Shown: positions 7,401 to 15,493 of the stretch, one piece after another | Numbering within the stretch: the stretch's first letter is position 1 | Layout: each line of letters opens with the position of its first letter | Assembly: GCF_025151045.1 (NCBI RefSeq) | Contig: NZ_CP102285.1 | Span: 434,001 to 498,000, forward strand | Origin: Parabacteroides johnsonii DSM 18315 | GTDB taxonomy: Bacteria; Bacteroidota; Bacteroidia; Bacteroidales; Tannerellaceae | Reading direction: 5' to 3' | DNA: 64,000 bases | Notes under the pieces: model-generated | Seen by the model: only the letters and a program-made list of their open reading frames with translations | Told to the model about the DNA's origin: nothing | The model's database searches: none | Position numbers and translations under genes: made by a program

Positions 7401-8150
7401 TCATGAACCGCTCTTACTGCCCGTGTATAGCGAACAAATGCCGAAAGTGAAAGTGCGCGAACGGGCTTCGCTGAAACCTACCCGGCTGAGCAGGTCGGTC
7501 ATTACCTTCCCTTGCGGAACGACTTTGATGGAGGCCGGCAGGTAACTGTAGGCTGTATGCTCTTTTGAGAGCAGGCGTCCGACGGTAGGGATCACGACTT
7601 TCGAATAGATGTTGTAGAGTTGCTTCATCGGGAAATGCACCGGCGAGGATAGTTCCAGGATCATCAGATGGCCTCCCGGTTTCAGTACCCGGTACATCTC
7701 GGCGATCCCTTGCTCTATGTTCTCGAAATTCCGTACTCCGAATGCGGCGGTGACAGCGTCGAACGAGTTGTCCGGATAGGTCAATGCCGTGCAGTCCTGG
7801 TACTCGAACGTGATGTGGTCCGACAATCCCGCTTCGGCGACTTTCTGCCGTCCGACTTCCATCATGCCCTCCGAGATGTCGGCTCCGATGATACGGTCGG
7901 CTTTCAGGCGGCGGTGCATGGAGATAGCCAGATCTCCCGTGCCTGTGGCGATATCGAGGATCGAGGCGGGAGAAAAAGGACGCAGGAAAGCAATTCCTTT
8001 CCTGCGCCATATTTTGTCGATGCCCAGCGAGAGCGTATGGTTCAGCTGGTCGTATGTACCAGCGATGGAGTCAAACATGCGCCTGACTTGTGTCGTTTTG
8101 TGCTCCTCGTTGTTGTAGGGTAGAACCTGTTCTGAACCGTACTTCGTCAT
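7401..8150 (-). CDS. ubiE: Demethylmenaquinone/ubiquinone methyltransferase UbiE/MenG
   Basis: SAM-dependent C-methyltransferase that makes menaquinone from demethylmenaquinone, the respiratory quinone of anaerobic Bacteroidales. The opening region [20 protein letters not shown] and the SAM-binding motif [11 protein letters not shown] are diagnostic. The later segments AFGVRNF and R-V-L-K-P-G-G also fit the family. It has 249 residues, the usual length. It lies 11 bp after purC, which supports co-transcription. In this organism the product is presumably menaquinone only. Confidence 0.95.
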   Translation of the reverse strand: MTKYGSEQVLPYNNEEHKTTQVRRMFDSIAGTYDQLNHTLSLGIDKIWRRKGIAFLRPFSPASILDIATGTGDLAISMHRRLKADRIIGADISEGMMEVGRQKVAEAGLSDHITFEYQDCTALTYPDNSFDAVTAAFGVRNFENIEQGIAEMYRVLKPGGHLMILELSSPVHFPMKQLYNIYSKVVIPTVGRLLSKEHTAYSYLPASIKVVPQGKVMTDLLSRVGFSEARSRTFTFGICSLYTGSKSGS

Positions 8151-8161
8151 ATCCGTTTACC

Positions 8162-9109
8162 TTATTTGTTGAGATATTCGGTTACGTTCTTTTCGATACG
8201 GGAAAGGAGGTTGTCCGTATCGCCTTTTTCGAACTTTTCGCCTGTGATGTGTTCATACAGTTCGATGTAGCGTTCGCTGATACCGTCTACGATAGCCGGA
8301 GTCATTTCAGGAACTTTCTGGCCAGCCTTGCCCTGGAAACCGTTTTCCATCAGCCATTCGCGTACGAACTCTTTGGAGAGTTGTTTCTGCGGTTCGCCTT
8401 TGGCAAAACGTTCTTCGTAGCCTTCGCTGTAGAAATAGCGGGAAGAGTCCGGTGTATGGATTTCGTCCATCAGGTAGATCTTGCCGCCATGTTTGCCGAA
8501 TTCATATTTCGTGTCGACCAGGATCAAGCCGCGTTCAGCAGCGATTTCCGTACCGCGTTTGAAGAGTGCGAGCGTGTATTTTTCCAGCAGTTCGTATTCT
8601 TCCGGAGTAGCCAGGCCCTGGGCCAGGATTTCTTCTTTGGAGATGTCGGCATCGTGTTCACCGATCTCGGCTTTTGTCGTCGGGGTAACGATCGGTTCGG
8701 GGAAACGTTCGTTTTCACGCATACCTTCCGGTAGTTTTATACCGCAGATTTCGCGTACGCCGCTCTTATAAGCACGCCATGCGCTTCCGCAGAGGTAACC
8801 GCGTACGATCATTTCAACGGGGAATCCCTGGCACATCACGCCTACGGTCACCATCGGATCGGGAGTCGCCAGTTTCCAGTTCGGGCAAATGTCGGTAGTC
8901 GCATCCAGGAATTTGGCAGCGATCTGGTTCAGCATCTGTCCTTTGTAGGGGATACCTTCCGGCAGGACTACGTCGAATGCCGAGATGCGGTCTGTCGCAA
9001 CCATCACCAATACGTCGTCGTTGATGTTGTACACGTCGCGTACTTTACCATGATAGACACTCTTTTGTCCTGGAAAATTGAAGTCTGTTTTTGTTAATGC
9101 CTTCTTCAT
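8162..9109 (-). CDS. purC: Phosphoribosylaminoimidazole-succinocarboxamide synthase
   Basis: Ligates aspartate to CAIR, giving SAICAR, in purine synthesis. The protein has 315 residues, the longer form seen in Bacteroidetes and fungi. SAICAR synthase motifs include GKVRDVY near the N-terminus, [20 protein letters not shown], the [13 protein letters not shown] segment, LVDTKYEFG and [12 protein letters not shown]. It lies 21 bp after phoH and 11 bp before menG. Confidence 0.97.
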   Translation of the reverse strand: MKKALTKTDFNFPGQKSVYHGKVRDVYNINDDVLVMVATDRISAFDVVLPEGIPYKGQMLNQIAAKFLDATTDICPNWKLATPDPMVTVGVMCQGFPVEMIVRGYLCGSAWRAYKSGVREICGIKLPEGMRENERFPEPIVTPTTKAEIGEHDADISKEEILAQGLATPEEYELLEKYTLALFKRGTEIAAERGLILVDTKYEFGKHGGKIYLMDEIHTPDSSRYFYSEGYEERFAKGEPQKQLSKEFVREWLMENGFQGKAGQKVPEMTPAIVDGISERYIELYEHITGEKFEKGDTDNLLSRIEKNVTEYLNK

Positions 9110-9130
9110 ACCTTTGTTTTTATGGGGCGC

Positions 9131-10144
9131 TTATGGGGCGTCCTGACTGTTATTAATATTGTTCGTTGTGTCGGCGGGGGCGGTTCGCGAACCGCTCTTA
9201 CGGGGTTGTTTGCTGTCGAATTTGTCGTAGGCTTCTACGATACGTTGGACGAGCTTATGGCGGACGATGTCCTTTTTCTCGAATTCGACTTTGCCGATTC
9301 CTTTTACGCCTTTCAGGATTTGCATGGCCTGTACGAGTCCGGAGGTGGCTGTCGGCGGCAGGTCGATCTGTGTCACATCGCCGGTAATGATCATTTTGGC
9401 ATTCATTCCGAGACGGGTGAGGAACATCTTGATCTGGTGTGTCGTCGTGTTCTGCGCTTCGTCGAGGATGATGACCGCATCGTTCAGCGTCCGTCCGCGC
9501 ATAAAAGCGAGGGGGGCGATCTGGATCACATTGTTTTCCATATATTCCTTCAATTTGGCTCCCGGTACCATGTCTTGCAGGGCGTCATATAGAGGTTGGA
9601 GGTATGGATCGAGTTTGTCCTTCATCTCACCGGGGAGAAATCCTAATTTTTCACCGGCCTCCACTGCCGGACGGCTTAGGATAATCTTGCGGATTTCTTT
9701 GTTTTTAAGTGCTTTTACGGCAAGAGCTATAGCGATGAATGTCTTGCCAGTCCCGGCGGGGCCTGTGGCAAAAACGAGATCGTTTTCTTCGAATGCTTTG
9801 ACAAGACGTTGCTGGTTTTCCGTGCGGGCGACGATCGGTTTTCCGTTCATCCCGTGGATGATCAGATTCTCTTGCTTGGTGATCACCGGGGCTTTGCCTT
9901 TGATGATGTCCAGTATGACATCTTCGCTCAGCGAGTTGAATTCCTCACAATATTTTTCTACCTCGCGAATTTTCTTGAGAAAGAGTTCCGACTCGTCTTC
10001 GTCTCCGATCACTTTCATCACATTTCCCCTTGCCACAATGCGCAGTTTAGGGAACAACGTCTTTATCAACTGCATGTTGACATTGTTTACTCCGTAGAAT
10101 ATAACTGGATCTACGCTCTCAAGAATATAAATTCGTTCAATCAT
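9131..10144 (-). CDS. PhoH family ATPase
   Basis: Cytoplasmic P-loop ATPase of the PhoH/PhoL family, linked to RNA metabolism and often to ribosome maturation; the precise role is unsettled. The N-terminal 100 residues form the PhoL-type RNA-binding region. The ATPase core has the Walker A loop GPAGTGKT, a Walker B-like I-L-D-E-A-Q-N segment, and the conserved PLYDALQDM, FMRGRTLNDA and TGDVTQIDLP segments. The length of 337 aa is normal. It is the first gene of a four-gene minus-strand unit. Confidence 0.95.
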   Translation of the reverse strand: MIERIYILESVDPVIFYGVNNVNMQLIKTLFPKLRIVARGNVMKVIGDEDESELFLKKIREVEKYCEEFNSLSEDVILDIIKGKAPVITKQENLIIHGMNGKPIVARTENQQRLVKAFEENDLVFATGPAGTGKTFIAIALAVKALKNKEIRKIILSRPAVEAGEKLGFLPGEMKDKLDPYLQPLYDALQDMVPGAKLKEYMENNVIQIAPLAFMRGRTLNDAVIILDEAQNTTTHQIKMFLTRLGMNAKMIITGDVTQIDLPPTATSGLVQAMQILKGVKGIGKVEFEKKDIVRHKLVQRIVEAYDKFDSKQPRKSGSRTAPADTTNNINNSQDAP

Positions 10145-10202
10145 TCAATTTGTTTTAGTTTTGCCTTTGCCGTGAATTTTCTGCCACTCTCGTTCAGGCA
10201 GA

Positions 10203-10210
10203 CAAAATTA
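10203..10210 (-). promoter_or_regulatory. Bacteroidales -7 box for the phoH operon
   Basis: The minus strand reads TAATTTTG (TAnnTTTG), about 60 bp before the phoH ATG. It lies just past the stop codon of the broken toxin gene. No good -33 box. Confidence 0.45.
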
Positions 10211-10267
10211 GTAATATTCTTTATGTAAAAATAAATTGTGAGGAATTTTGTTGTCGCTTCATGAAGA

Positions 10268-10414
10268 TTATTTGAAAACACGTAAGGGTTCGGCAGAATC
10301 CAATAGTCTGTTGTATAAACGGATAGCTGCGGTCTGGCTCTTTTCACTGTAAAATCTGTAAATGTTGTCAAGTAAGGCAATGGCTTGAGGTAACCACTTT
10401 ATTATTATTCGCAT
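10268..10414 (-). pseudogene. Truncated RelE/ParE-family toxin
   Basis: A 48-codon frame starts at ATG 10414 and ends at TAA 10268. It reads MRIIIKWLPQAIALLDNIYR, then continues through FYSEKSQ-TAAIRLYNRLLDSAEPL. This is the N-terminal helical half of ParE/RelE toxins, including the alpha-hairpin and the usual A-x-x-L-x-x-I-Y-x-F/Y-x-S pattern. The C-terminal beta-sheet with the active-site residues is absent; frames in the following 120 bp show no continuation. The start codon overlaps the last 10 bp of the antitoxin ORF, the usual coupling in toxin-antitoxin pairs. It is probably an inactive remnant. A different frame here gives an unrelated-looking 79-codon ORF that I consider spurious. 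Confidence 0.75.
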
Positions 10415-10647
10415 AGTGGATGTCGTTTACGTAATTCTTCCGTTGTCATACCTAATCCTTTTTTTGATTCTTCTCTTGATTTCTTCAACACAGCTTTTAA
10501 TTCGTCCAGCGTCATTTGTGCCGGATAGCGCGTTTCTTTCTTTTCTGTCGCAAGGCTGATCAGATTTTTGATCTGTGTCAACAGCTTTACGTCGTCAATT
10601 GTTTTCAATTGTTCAATAAGTGATAATCTTAATTCCAGTGCTTCCAT
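10405..10647 (-). CDS. Probable antitoxin of a broken ParE-type toxin-antitoxin pair
   Basis: An 80-residue, charged, largely helical protein (MEALELRLSLIEQLKTIDD at the start). The Lys/Glu-rich C-terminal half includes T-L-D-E-L-K-A-V-L-K-K-S-R and M-T-T-E-E-L-R-K-R-H-P. This resembles the small helical addiction-module components encoded directly upstream of ParE toxins in Bacteroidales. It overlaps the truncated toxin by 10 bp. With the toxin broken, it is an orphan antitoxin that may still bind its own promoter or neutralise a related toxin elsewhere. Family assignment rests on context and composition more than on a strong motif. Confidence 0.7.
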   Translation of the reverse strand: MEALELRLSLIEQLKTIDDVKLLTQIKNLISLATEKKETRYPAQMTLDELKAVLKKSREESKKGLGMTTEELRKRHPLCE

Positions 10648-10682
10648 ACATTATATCCTTGTTTAGTTTATATTCGGATTCA

Positions 10683-10690
10683 CAAAAATA
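10683..10690 (-). promoter_or_regulatory. Bacteroidales -7 box for the antitoxin gene
   Basis: The minus strand reads TATTTTTG (TAnnTTTG), 36 bp before the antitoxin ATG. It is divergent from the promoter of the lipoprotein gene. Confidence 0.45.
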
Positions 10691-10701
10691 GTCATAAATA
10701 T

Positions 10702-10731
10702 TTTGAGATCAGTGAATCTTGGTTACTTTTG
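10702..10731 (+). promoter_or_regulatory. Two-box Bacteroidales promoter for the DUF5715 lipoprotein gene
   Basis: TTTG at 10702-10705 and TACTTTTG at 10724-10731, with 18 bp between, match the -33 TTTG and -7 TAnnTTTG consensus. The -7 box overlaps the in-frame ATG at 10729, which argues that translation starts at 10753 instead. Confidence 0.65.
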
Positions 10732-10752
10732 TTTCCATATAAAAGAGAAATA

Positions 10753-11418
10753 ATGAAAAAGATAGTATTTAGTATTTGGTTGATAGTGGCTGCTTGCTCG
10801 GTGGCAGTGTTATGTTCGTCTTGTGGAAAAAAGGAAGAACGCGGCGAGTTGAAACGTATCTGGTATAATGGGAGCTATAACCGTGATTTCAAGGATCTGA
10901 ACGATGTACATCTGGCCGAAGCGAAACGTATCGGTATTCAACCTGCATCGAATCGTGAAGAAGCGGAAAAAGTAAAAAAGGAGATGGAGGAGATCGAAAC
11001 CAACGAATATTATGAAGTGGAAAAGCTGACGCATTCCATCCCATATCTGATCCCTTCGGCGGCACAGTTGCTGGAAGATATCGGACATAATTTCCAGGAT
11101 TCCTTGCGTAATCTGAATGCTTCGATCTATAAAGTCAAAGTGACCAGTGTCACCCGCACGGTCGATGATGTCAAGAACCTGAAAAAAAGAAATACCAATT
11201 CTTCCCAAAACTCGGCTCACCGCTACGGAACGACCTTCGATGTCTCCTGGGTTCGCTATACTAAAGTAGACGAAAGCGATACCCTGAATATAGACAAGGA
11301 CCGGTTGAAAATGGTATTGGCAATGGTTTTGCGCGATTTGAAAAGGGAAGAGCGCTGCTATGTCAAACACGAACGCAAGCAAGGTTGTTTTCATATAACC
11401 GTCCGGGAAAAGAAATAA
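10753..11418 (+). CDS. DUF5715 family lipoprotein, M15-peptidase-like
   Basis: A predicted envelope lipoprotein of 221 residues. It has a short signal peptide (MKKIVFSIWLIVAACSVAVL) and the lipobox LCSSC. The C-terminal half contains T-S-V-T-R-T-V-D-D-V and N-S-A-H-R-Y-G-T-T-F-D-V-S-W. The H-x-x-G-x-x-x-D arrangement resembles the zinc ligands of M15/VanY-type D-Ala-D-Ala carboxypeptidases, so a peptidoglycan role is plausible but inferred. I prefer ATG 10753 over 10729, which overlaps the promoter. It sits 30 bp before the helicase-nuclease gene on the same strand, so the two could be co-transcribed. Confidence 0.8.
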   Translation: MKKIVFSIWLIVAACSVAVLCSSCGKKEERGELKRIWYNGSYNRDFKDLNDVHLAEAKRIGIQPASNREEAEKVKKEMEEIETNEYYEVEKLTHSIPYLIPSAAQLLEDIGHNFQDSLRNLNASIYKVKVTSVTRTVDDVKNLKKRNTNSSQNSAHRYGTTFDVSWVRYTKVDESDTLNIDKDRLKMVLAMVLRDLKREERCYVKHERKQGCFHITVREKK

Positions 11419-11448
11419 AAAGAGGCAACACAACGGCTTACTGATCGA

Positions 11449-14400
11449 ATGGACAAAAAACTACTGAAATACTGGAAAAACTGCCTGCTGGATGCCGAAC
11501 GAAGGAGCAGGTCGCTAACGAAAGAAGCGCGGGTTACATTGCGGATTGGTGATAAGCTTCCGGAATTTATACTTCGTAAAGATATTCCCTTGCTTTTCCC
11601 CAAAGGGAAGCAAAAGGAGAATGACGAGAAACGTAAAATACAGATTGCTCCTTGTGTCTTTCTTCCTGAGTACGAGAACGGATGGACTTCCAGGCAGAAT
11701 GCCCCGGAATATCCCTTTCTGATTTCCGCGACATTATTGCCGGACGGAACTTTTCAGGTCTGTGACAATAAGTCTGAACGTATTCCGGTTTTTGTTCGTA
11801 AGTTTCTATCTCCGAATGCACGCAATGACAGGACTGTTGCCTCTCTTTCGAATGTGGACCGGCTTTTGAGCGAGTTCGATACCGAAGAGACGGATTGGAA
11901 GAAATACTGGAGTGCTTGCGAAACCTTGTTTCAGGATGCGACCGGCTTGACTTTCCGTGAAATGAACTATGCCGACAAGCCTGAAATCATCGTCGTGAAA
12001 GCTCCCGGACGTGGAATGGCACAAAAGATCATCAACCTGTATGACAAACTATTGGAAAGTAAATCTTCCCACCCATTACTGGAACTTCTGATCCGTAAAA
12101 AGCAGGAAACATTGCTACCGGTACCGGAAAAACAGCAAGTCTATTGCAATAGAACCCATTGGGCACAGATGAGTGGCGAGTTCCCGTTGTCTGTTTCCCA
12201 ACGTGAGACGCTTGCCATGTATACAGAACCGGGCAGTTCCGATATTTTTGCAGTTAACGGACCTCCGGGAACAGGCAAAACAACTTTTTTGCAGACAGTA
12301 ATTGCCAACCGGATCGTCCATACCGTGCTGGAGCATCCTGATGATCCGGATATCATTGTAGCCAGTTCGGCCAATAACCAGGCGATAACCAATATTCTGA
12401 AAGATTTCAAGGTCGAACAGCCTTCTGACGGTAAGCCTGTAAATCTGCTGACTCTCCGCTGGCTGCCCGGTTTGGATACGTTGGGATTGTATCTTTCCGG
12501 TAAAGACGAGCAGAAGGACCAGTACAAAATGATGTTCAATACGAAAGGTGACGGCTTTCCAAATGATTATGACGATCCTGCCCGGCTGGAAGAATATCGT
12601 GGATTCTATTTGGAACATTTCAATCGTTTTTTTCAGGCATCCTGTCAGAATGAAGTTGAGTGTCAGCGCTTCCTTCGCAAGAAAATGAAGAAGATACGGG
12701 ATGAGATTGGAACCTGCTTGAATGTAGCCTCTCTCAAACAGTATGGAAAAGAGATGGCGGATAAAGGTTTCCTGAGTAGACTGCTCCGTAAATTTCAGAA
12801 ACTTCCGAGCTATGAAGCTATGATAAGCGACTGGGAGCAGACGGCAGATTTTAAAGAACGCTATGACAAGTTGATTGTCAACTCAGAATATAAATCCCTT
12901 CCTTATACGGAAGATATGGCGGTACGGCTGGATATCAGCTACCGTTATCTCTTGTTCTGGTATGCCATCCATGACCGGGAAGCCGAGTTCATCCGCCGGT
13001 TGGCCGAATGTGACAAAGAAGGAGAGACGCGTGGTCGTGAGGACTATACCGAACGGCTGAAACGTTTGGCCTGTGTGATGCCTGTCTTTATTTCGACTTT
13101 CCATTCTTTGCCGAAATACATGGTTTGTGTGGACAATGGAGAGTGGGATGCGCCGCTCTATGATGCGATCGATTTGTTGATCGTGGATGAATCAGGGCAG
13201 GTGTCTCCTGAACTGGCTATTCCGTCTTTCAGCCTTGCCAAGCAAGCCATTTTGGTGGGAGACGTGGAGCAGATCGAACCGATATGGTCCATCTCGGACG
13301 AATATTCCAGTATCAATCTGCAACGTTTCGGCCTGATTTCTTCCGAATTTGATGATCGGTATATGTTCCTGCATGAGAACGGTTTCCTTTCCTCATCCGG
13401 AAGCATCATGAAGATGGCGCGGAAGAGTTGCAATTTCGAGGTCGCCGGCGAAAGAGGCGCCTTCCTGACCGAACACAGACGTTGCCTCGATCCGATCATT
13501 GCTTATTGCAACGACTATGTGTATCATGGCCGTTTGCTGCCGAAGAAAGGAAACAAGGTGAAGTATAAAGACCTGCCACCTAAAGGGTATGTCCATGTAA
13601 ACGGAGTTAGTGAAAAGGGAGCGACGGGCAGTGTATTGAACAAGGCGGAGGCGGCCGCAATCGTCTCCTGGCTGGAGAAAGAAAAGGGAAATCTGGAAAA
13701 CGCTTACAAAAATCCGGTTTGTAAAATAGTGGCGATAGTCACTCCTTTTAAAGCGCAGGAAGAAACGATCCGTCGCTTTGCAGAACGGTCGCCGGAGGCG
13801 GAAGCGTTTGCCGGTATGACGATCGGTACCGTTCACTCTTTACAGGGGGCGCAGTGCCCGGTCGTGATCTTTTCATCGGTCAATTCTCCCGGTGATGCTT
13901 CTTATTTTATGGAACAAGGTGGAAAGTACAATATGCTCAACGTGGCTGTTTCGCGTGCGCAGTATCATTTCCTGGTGTTCGGGAATATGAATATATTCCA
14001 TCCTGAACAGAATACACCCGTCGGTAACCTGGCAAAATGGTTGTTTGACGATCCGGCGAACGAAGTGTCCGGCAATTTTATCTATCGGCAACAGGAACCG
14101 CTTTGTCGCTATCAGCCGGCCGAACGTTTATCGACATTGGAGGAACACACCGGTTTGTTGCGGCAAGCCTTTAAAGAAGCGACAAAAAAGTTACTGATCG
14201 TATCTCCTTTTATATCGATCCGGGCGATCGAACATGATCACCTTATTCCCCTAATGCGGGAAACGGTGGAGCGGGGTGTGGAAGTCGTGGTGTATTCGGA
14301 CTTCCGCTTGGATTGTGACAAACAAACCGGTTTGTTGGGGAAAGAGGCCGATGCCGGTCGGAAGGCTTTAGTTGAAAACGGGATTAAGTTGATTTTGTTG

Positions 14401-14937
14401 AAAGGCATTCATAATAAATCGCTTGCAATTGATGATTCGGTATTGGTGGAAGGTTCCTTTAACTGGCTTTCTGCAAGTAGAAATGGGATTTATTCCCGTC
14501 ATGAATGTTCCGTGAAACTGATTTCTCCGGAAGCAACGAAGCATATTTCAAACTTAAGAAAGGAGTTGGACGCAATAGAACCGGAGTCCGTTCTTTTCGA
14601 GCCTATTCCTGTCTCTGTAACGAAACAGGCTCAGGTCGGGAATAAGAATTGTCCGGGTTTCTTTGATGCCGAACCTGTAAACCACTGTACGAATGAAGAG
14701 ATGGCCGGTTTCAAAGAGCGTATCCGGCAACTGGGGGTCAAGAAAACGGACGTTTCCGAGTCGATAATGAGAGTTCGTAAGCAATATCCTCGTCATTATG
14801 AAACATGGTCGGATGAGGAATGCCGGATATTACAAGAGTTGATGCAAAAGACGAATGATTTGAATCTATTTTGTTCCTGCTTCCAACGGACTCCGGGCTC
14901 GATCCGTATAAAAGTAGAAGGTATGAATCAGAATTAG
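11449..14937 (+). CDS. Upf1-like SF1 helicase fused to a phospholipase-D nuclease domain, Mokosh type II-like
   Basis: A 1162-residue cytoplasmic protein with three recognisable parts. (1) An SF1 helicase of the DNA2/NAM7/Upf1 class (COG1112-like): Walker A GPPGTGKTT at 271-279, Walker B DESGQ at 580-584, GDVEQIEP at 604-611, TEHRR near 674-678, GTVHSLQG at 793-800 and NVAVSRA at 831-837. (2) A PLD-type phosphodiesterase at about 900-1030, with one HKD-type motif (H988, K990, D995/D996) followed by GSFN at 1002-1005; a single motif implies dimerisation. (3) A C-terminal SANT/Myb-like helical domain at about 1118-1158 (E-T-W-S-D-E-E, ending F-Q-R-T-P-G-S-I-R-I-K). The helicase-PLD fusion matches the described type II Mokosh anti-phage architecture; the assignment is inferred from domains. 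All core motifs look intact. Confidence 0.88.
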   Translation: MDKKLLKYWKNCLLDAERRSRSLTKEARVTLRIGDKLPEFILRKDIPLLFPKGKQKENDEKRKIQIAPCVFLPEYENGWTSRQNAPEYPFLISATLLPDGTFQVCDNKSERIPVFVRKFLSPNARNDRTVASLSNVDRLLSEFDTEETDWKKYWSACETLFQDATGLTFREMNYADKPEIIVVKAPGRGMAQKIINLYDKLLESKSSHPLLELLIRKKQETLLPVPEKQQVYCNRTHWAQMSGEFPLSVSQRETLAMYTEPGSSDIFAVNGPPGTGKTTFLQTVIANRIVHTVLEHPDDPDIIVASSANNQAITNILKDFKVEQPSDGKPVNLLTLRWLPGLDTLGLYLSGKDEQKDQYKMMFNTKGDGFPNDYDDPARLEEYRGFYLEHFNRFFQASCQNEVECQRFLRKKMKKIRDEIGTCLNVASLKQYGKEMADKGFLSRLLRKFQKLPSYEAMISDWEQTADFKERYDKLIVNSEYKSLPYTEDMAVRLDISYRYLLFWYAIHDREAEFIRRLAECDKEGETRGREDYTERLKRLACVMPVFISTFHSLPKYMVCVDNGEWDAPLYDAIDLLIVDESGQVSPELAIPSFSLAKQAILVGDVEQIEPIWSISDEYSSINLQRFGLISSEFDDRYMFLHENGFLSSSGSIMKMARKSCNFEVAGERGAFLTEHRRCLDPIIAYCNDYVYHGRLLPKKGNKVKYKDLPPKGYVHVNGVSEKGATGSVLNKAEAAAIVSWLEKEKGNLENAYKNPVCKIVAIVTPFKAQEETIRRFAERSPEAEAFAGMTIGTVHSLQGAQCPVVIFSSVNSPGDASYFMEQGGKYNMLNVAVSRAQYHFLVFGNMNIFHPEQNTPVGNLAKWLFDDPANEVSGNFIYRQQEPLCRYQPAERLSTLEEHTGLLRQAFKEATKKLLIVSPFISIRAIEHDHLIPLMRETVERGVEVVVYSDFRLDCDKQTGLLGKEADAGRKALVENGIKLILLKGIHNKSLAIDDSVLVEGSFNWLSASRNGIYSRHECSVKLISPEATKHISNLRKELDAIEPESVLFEPIPVSVTKQAQVGNKNCPGFFDAEPVNHCTNEEMAGFKERIRQLGVKKTDVSESIMRVRKQYPRHYETWSDEECRILQELMQKTNDLNLFCSCFQRTPGSIRIKVEGMNQN

Positions 14938-14966
14938 CGTTTGGCTTTCCTGATTCATACCTTCTA
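14915..14966. terminator. Bidirectional terminator between the helicase-PLD gene and thioredoxin gene
   Basis: A 17-bp perfect inverted repeat (14915-14931 with 14950-14966, 18-nt loop) covers the last codons and the stop codon of the helicase gene. It lies 23 bp from the end of the convergent thioredoxin gene. T-rich tracts are weak, so efficiency is uncertain. Confidence 0.65.
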
Positions 14967-14988
14967 TATCCTAATTTCTGAAGATATA

Positions 14989-15342
14989 TTATAAGATGCC
15001 TTCGATCACTTTGCGAAGTTCCGGTTTCCCCATCGTGCCGAGCATCATCTCTTTATTCCCATCCATACGGCAGAGGAGTAAAGTCGGGATCGTCCGGATC
15101 TTGAAAGCGGCTTCCAGTTCTTCTTCGTTGTCTACATTTACTTTATAGATGTAGAGTTTTCCGTCGTATTCTTTTGCGAATTCGTCGAGTATCGGCTCCA
15201 GACGTTTGCAATAGCCGCACCAGGGGGCATGAAAGTCTACGATACAAGGCTTGTCTCCTACATATTTCCAATCTTTGGGGTTTTCTTCGAAGTTTCCTAC
15301 TCGCTGTATAAATTCCGCTTTTGTTAATTCAATCGGTGTCAT
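14989..15342 (-). CDS. trxA: Thioredoxin family protein
   Basis: A cytoplasmic thiol-disulfide oxidoreductase of 117 residues. The thioredoxin fold is complete, with the active site W41-C42-G43-Y44-C45. The usual Pro is replaced by Tyr, giving CGYC rather than CGPC, a common Bacteroidales variant that may shift redox potential. The cis-proline segment T-I-P-T-L is present. I chose the ATG at 15342 (MTPIELTKAEF), because the 21 residues of a longer frame are an unlikely extension and overlap the promoter region. No signal peptide. It converges on the helicase gene and is divergent from the ECF sigma gene. Confidence 0.9.
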   Translation of the reverse strand: MTPIELTKAEFIQRVGNFEENPKDWKYVGDKPCIVDFHAPWCGYCKRLEPILDEFAKEYDGKLYIYKVNVDNEEELEAAFKIRTIPTLLLCRMDGNKEMMLGTMGKPELRKVIEGIL

Positions 15343-15368
15343 ATTGTTTCCTTTTATAATTGATATTG

Positions 15369-15376
15369 CAAAGATA
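15369..15376 (-). promoter_or_regulatory. Bacteroidales -7 box for thioredoxin gene
   Basis: The minus strand reads TATCTTTG (TAnnTTTG), 27 bp before ATG 15342. This supports the shorter thioredoxin start. Confidence 0.55.
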
Positions 15377-15463
15377 CATAAATATGGTTGCATTGTAAAT
15401 GGCAATATCGCTTATAGAATTATCAATATTCCCCTTCTGCCGGCATTAAATGAAAAATATCCG

Positions 15464-15471
15464 TATTTTTG
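15464..15471 (+). promoter_or_regulatory. Bacteroidales -7 box for the ECF sigma gene
   Basis: Reads TATTTTTG (TAnnTTTG), 22 bp before the sigma-factor ATG. No perfect -33 TTTG is present. Confidence 0.5.
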
Positions 15472-15493
15472 TCTTTCATAAAATAATAAGCTC

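Noticed and set aside
10141-10380. 79-codon minus-strand ORF near the antitoxin
   Set aside because: Another frame of the same DNA gives a convincing ParE-like N-terminus that overlaps the antitoxin stop; the 79-codon frame has no family features.
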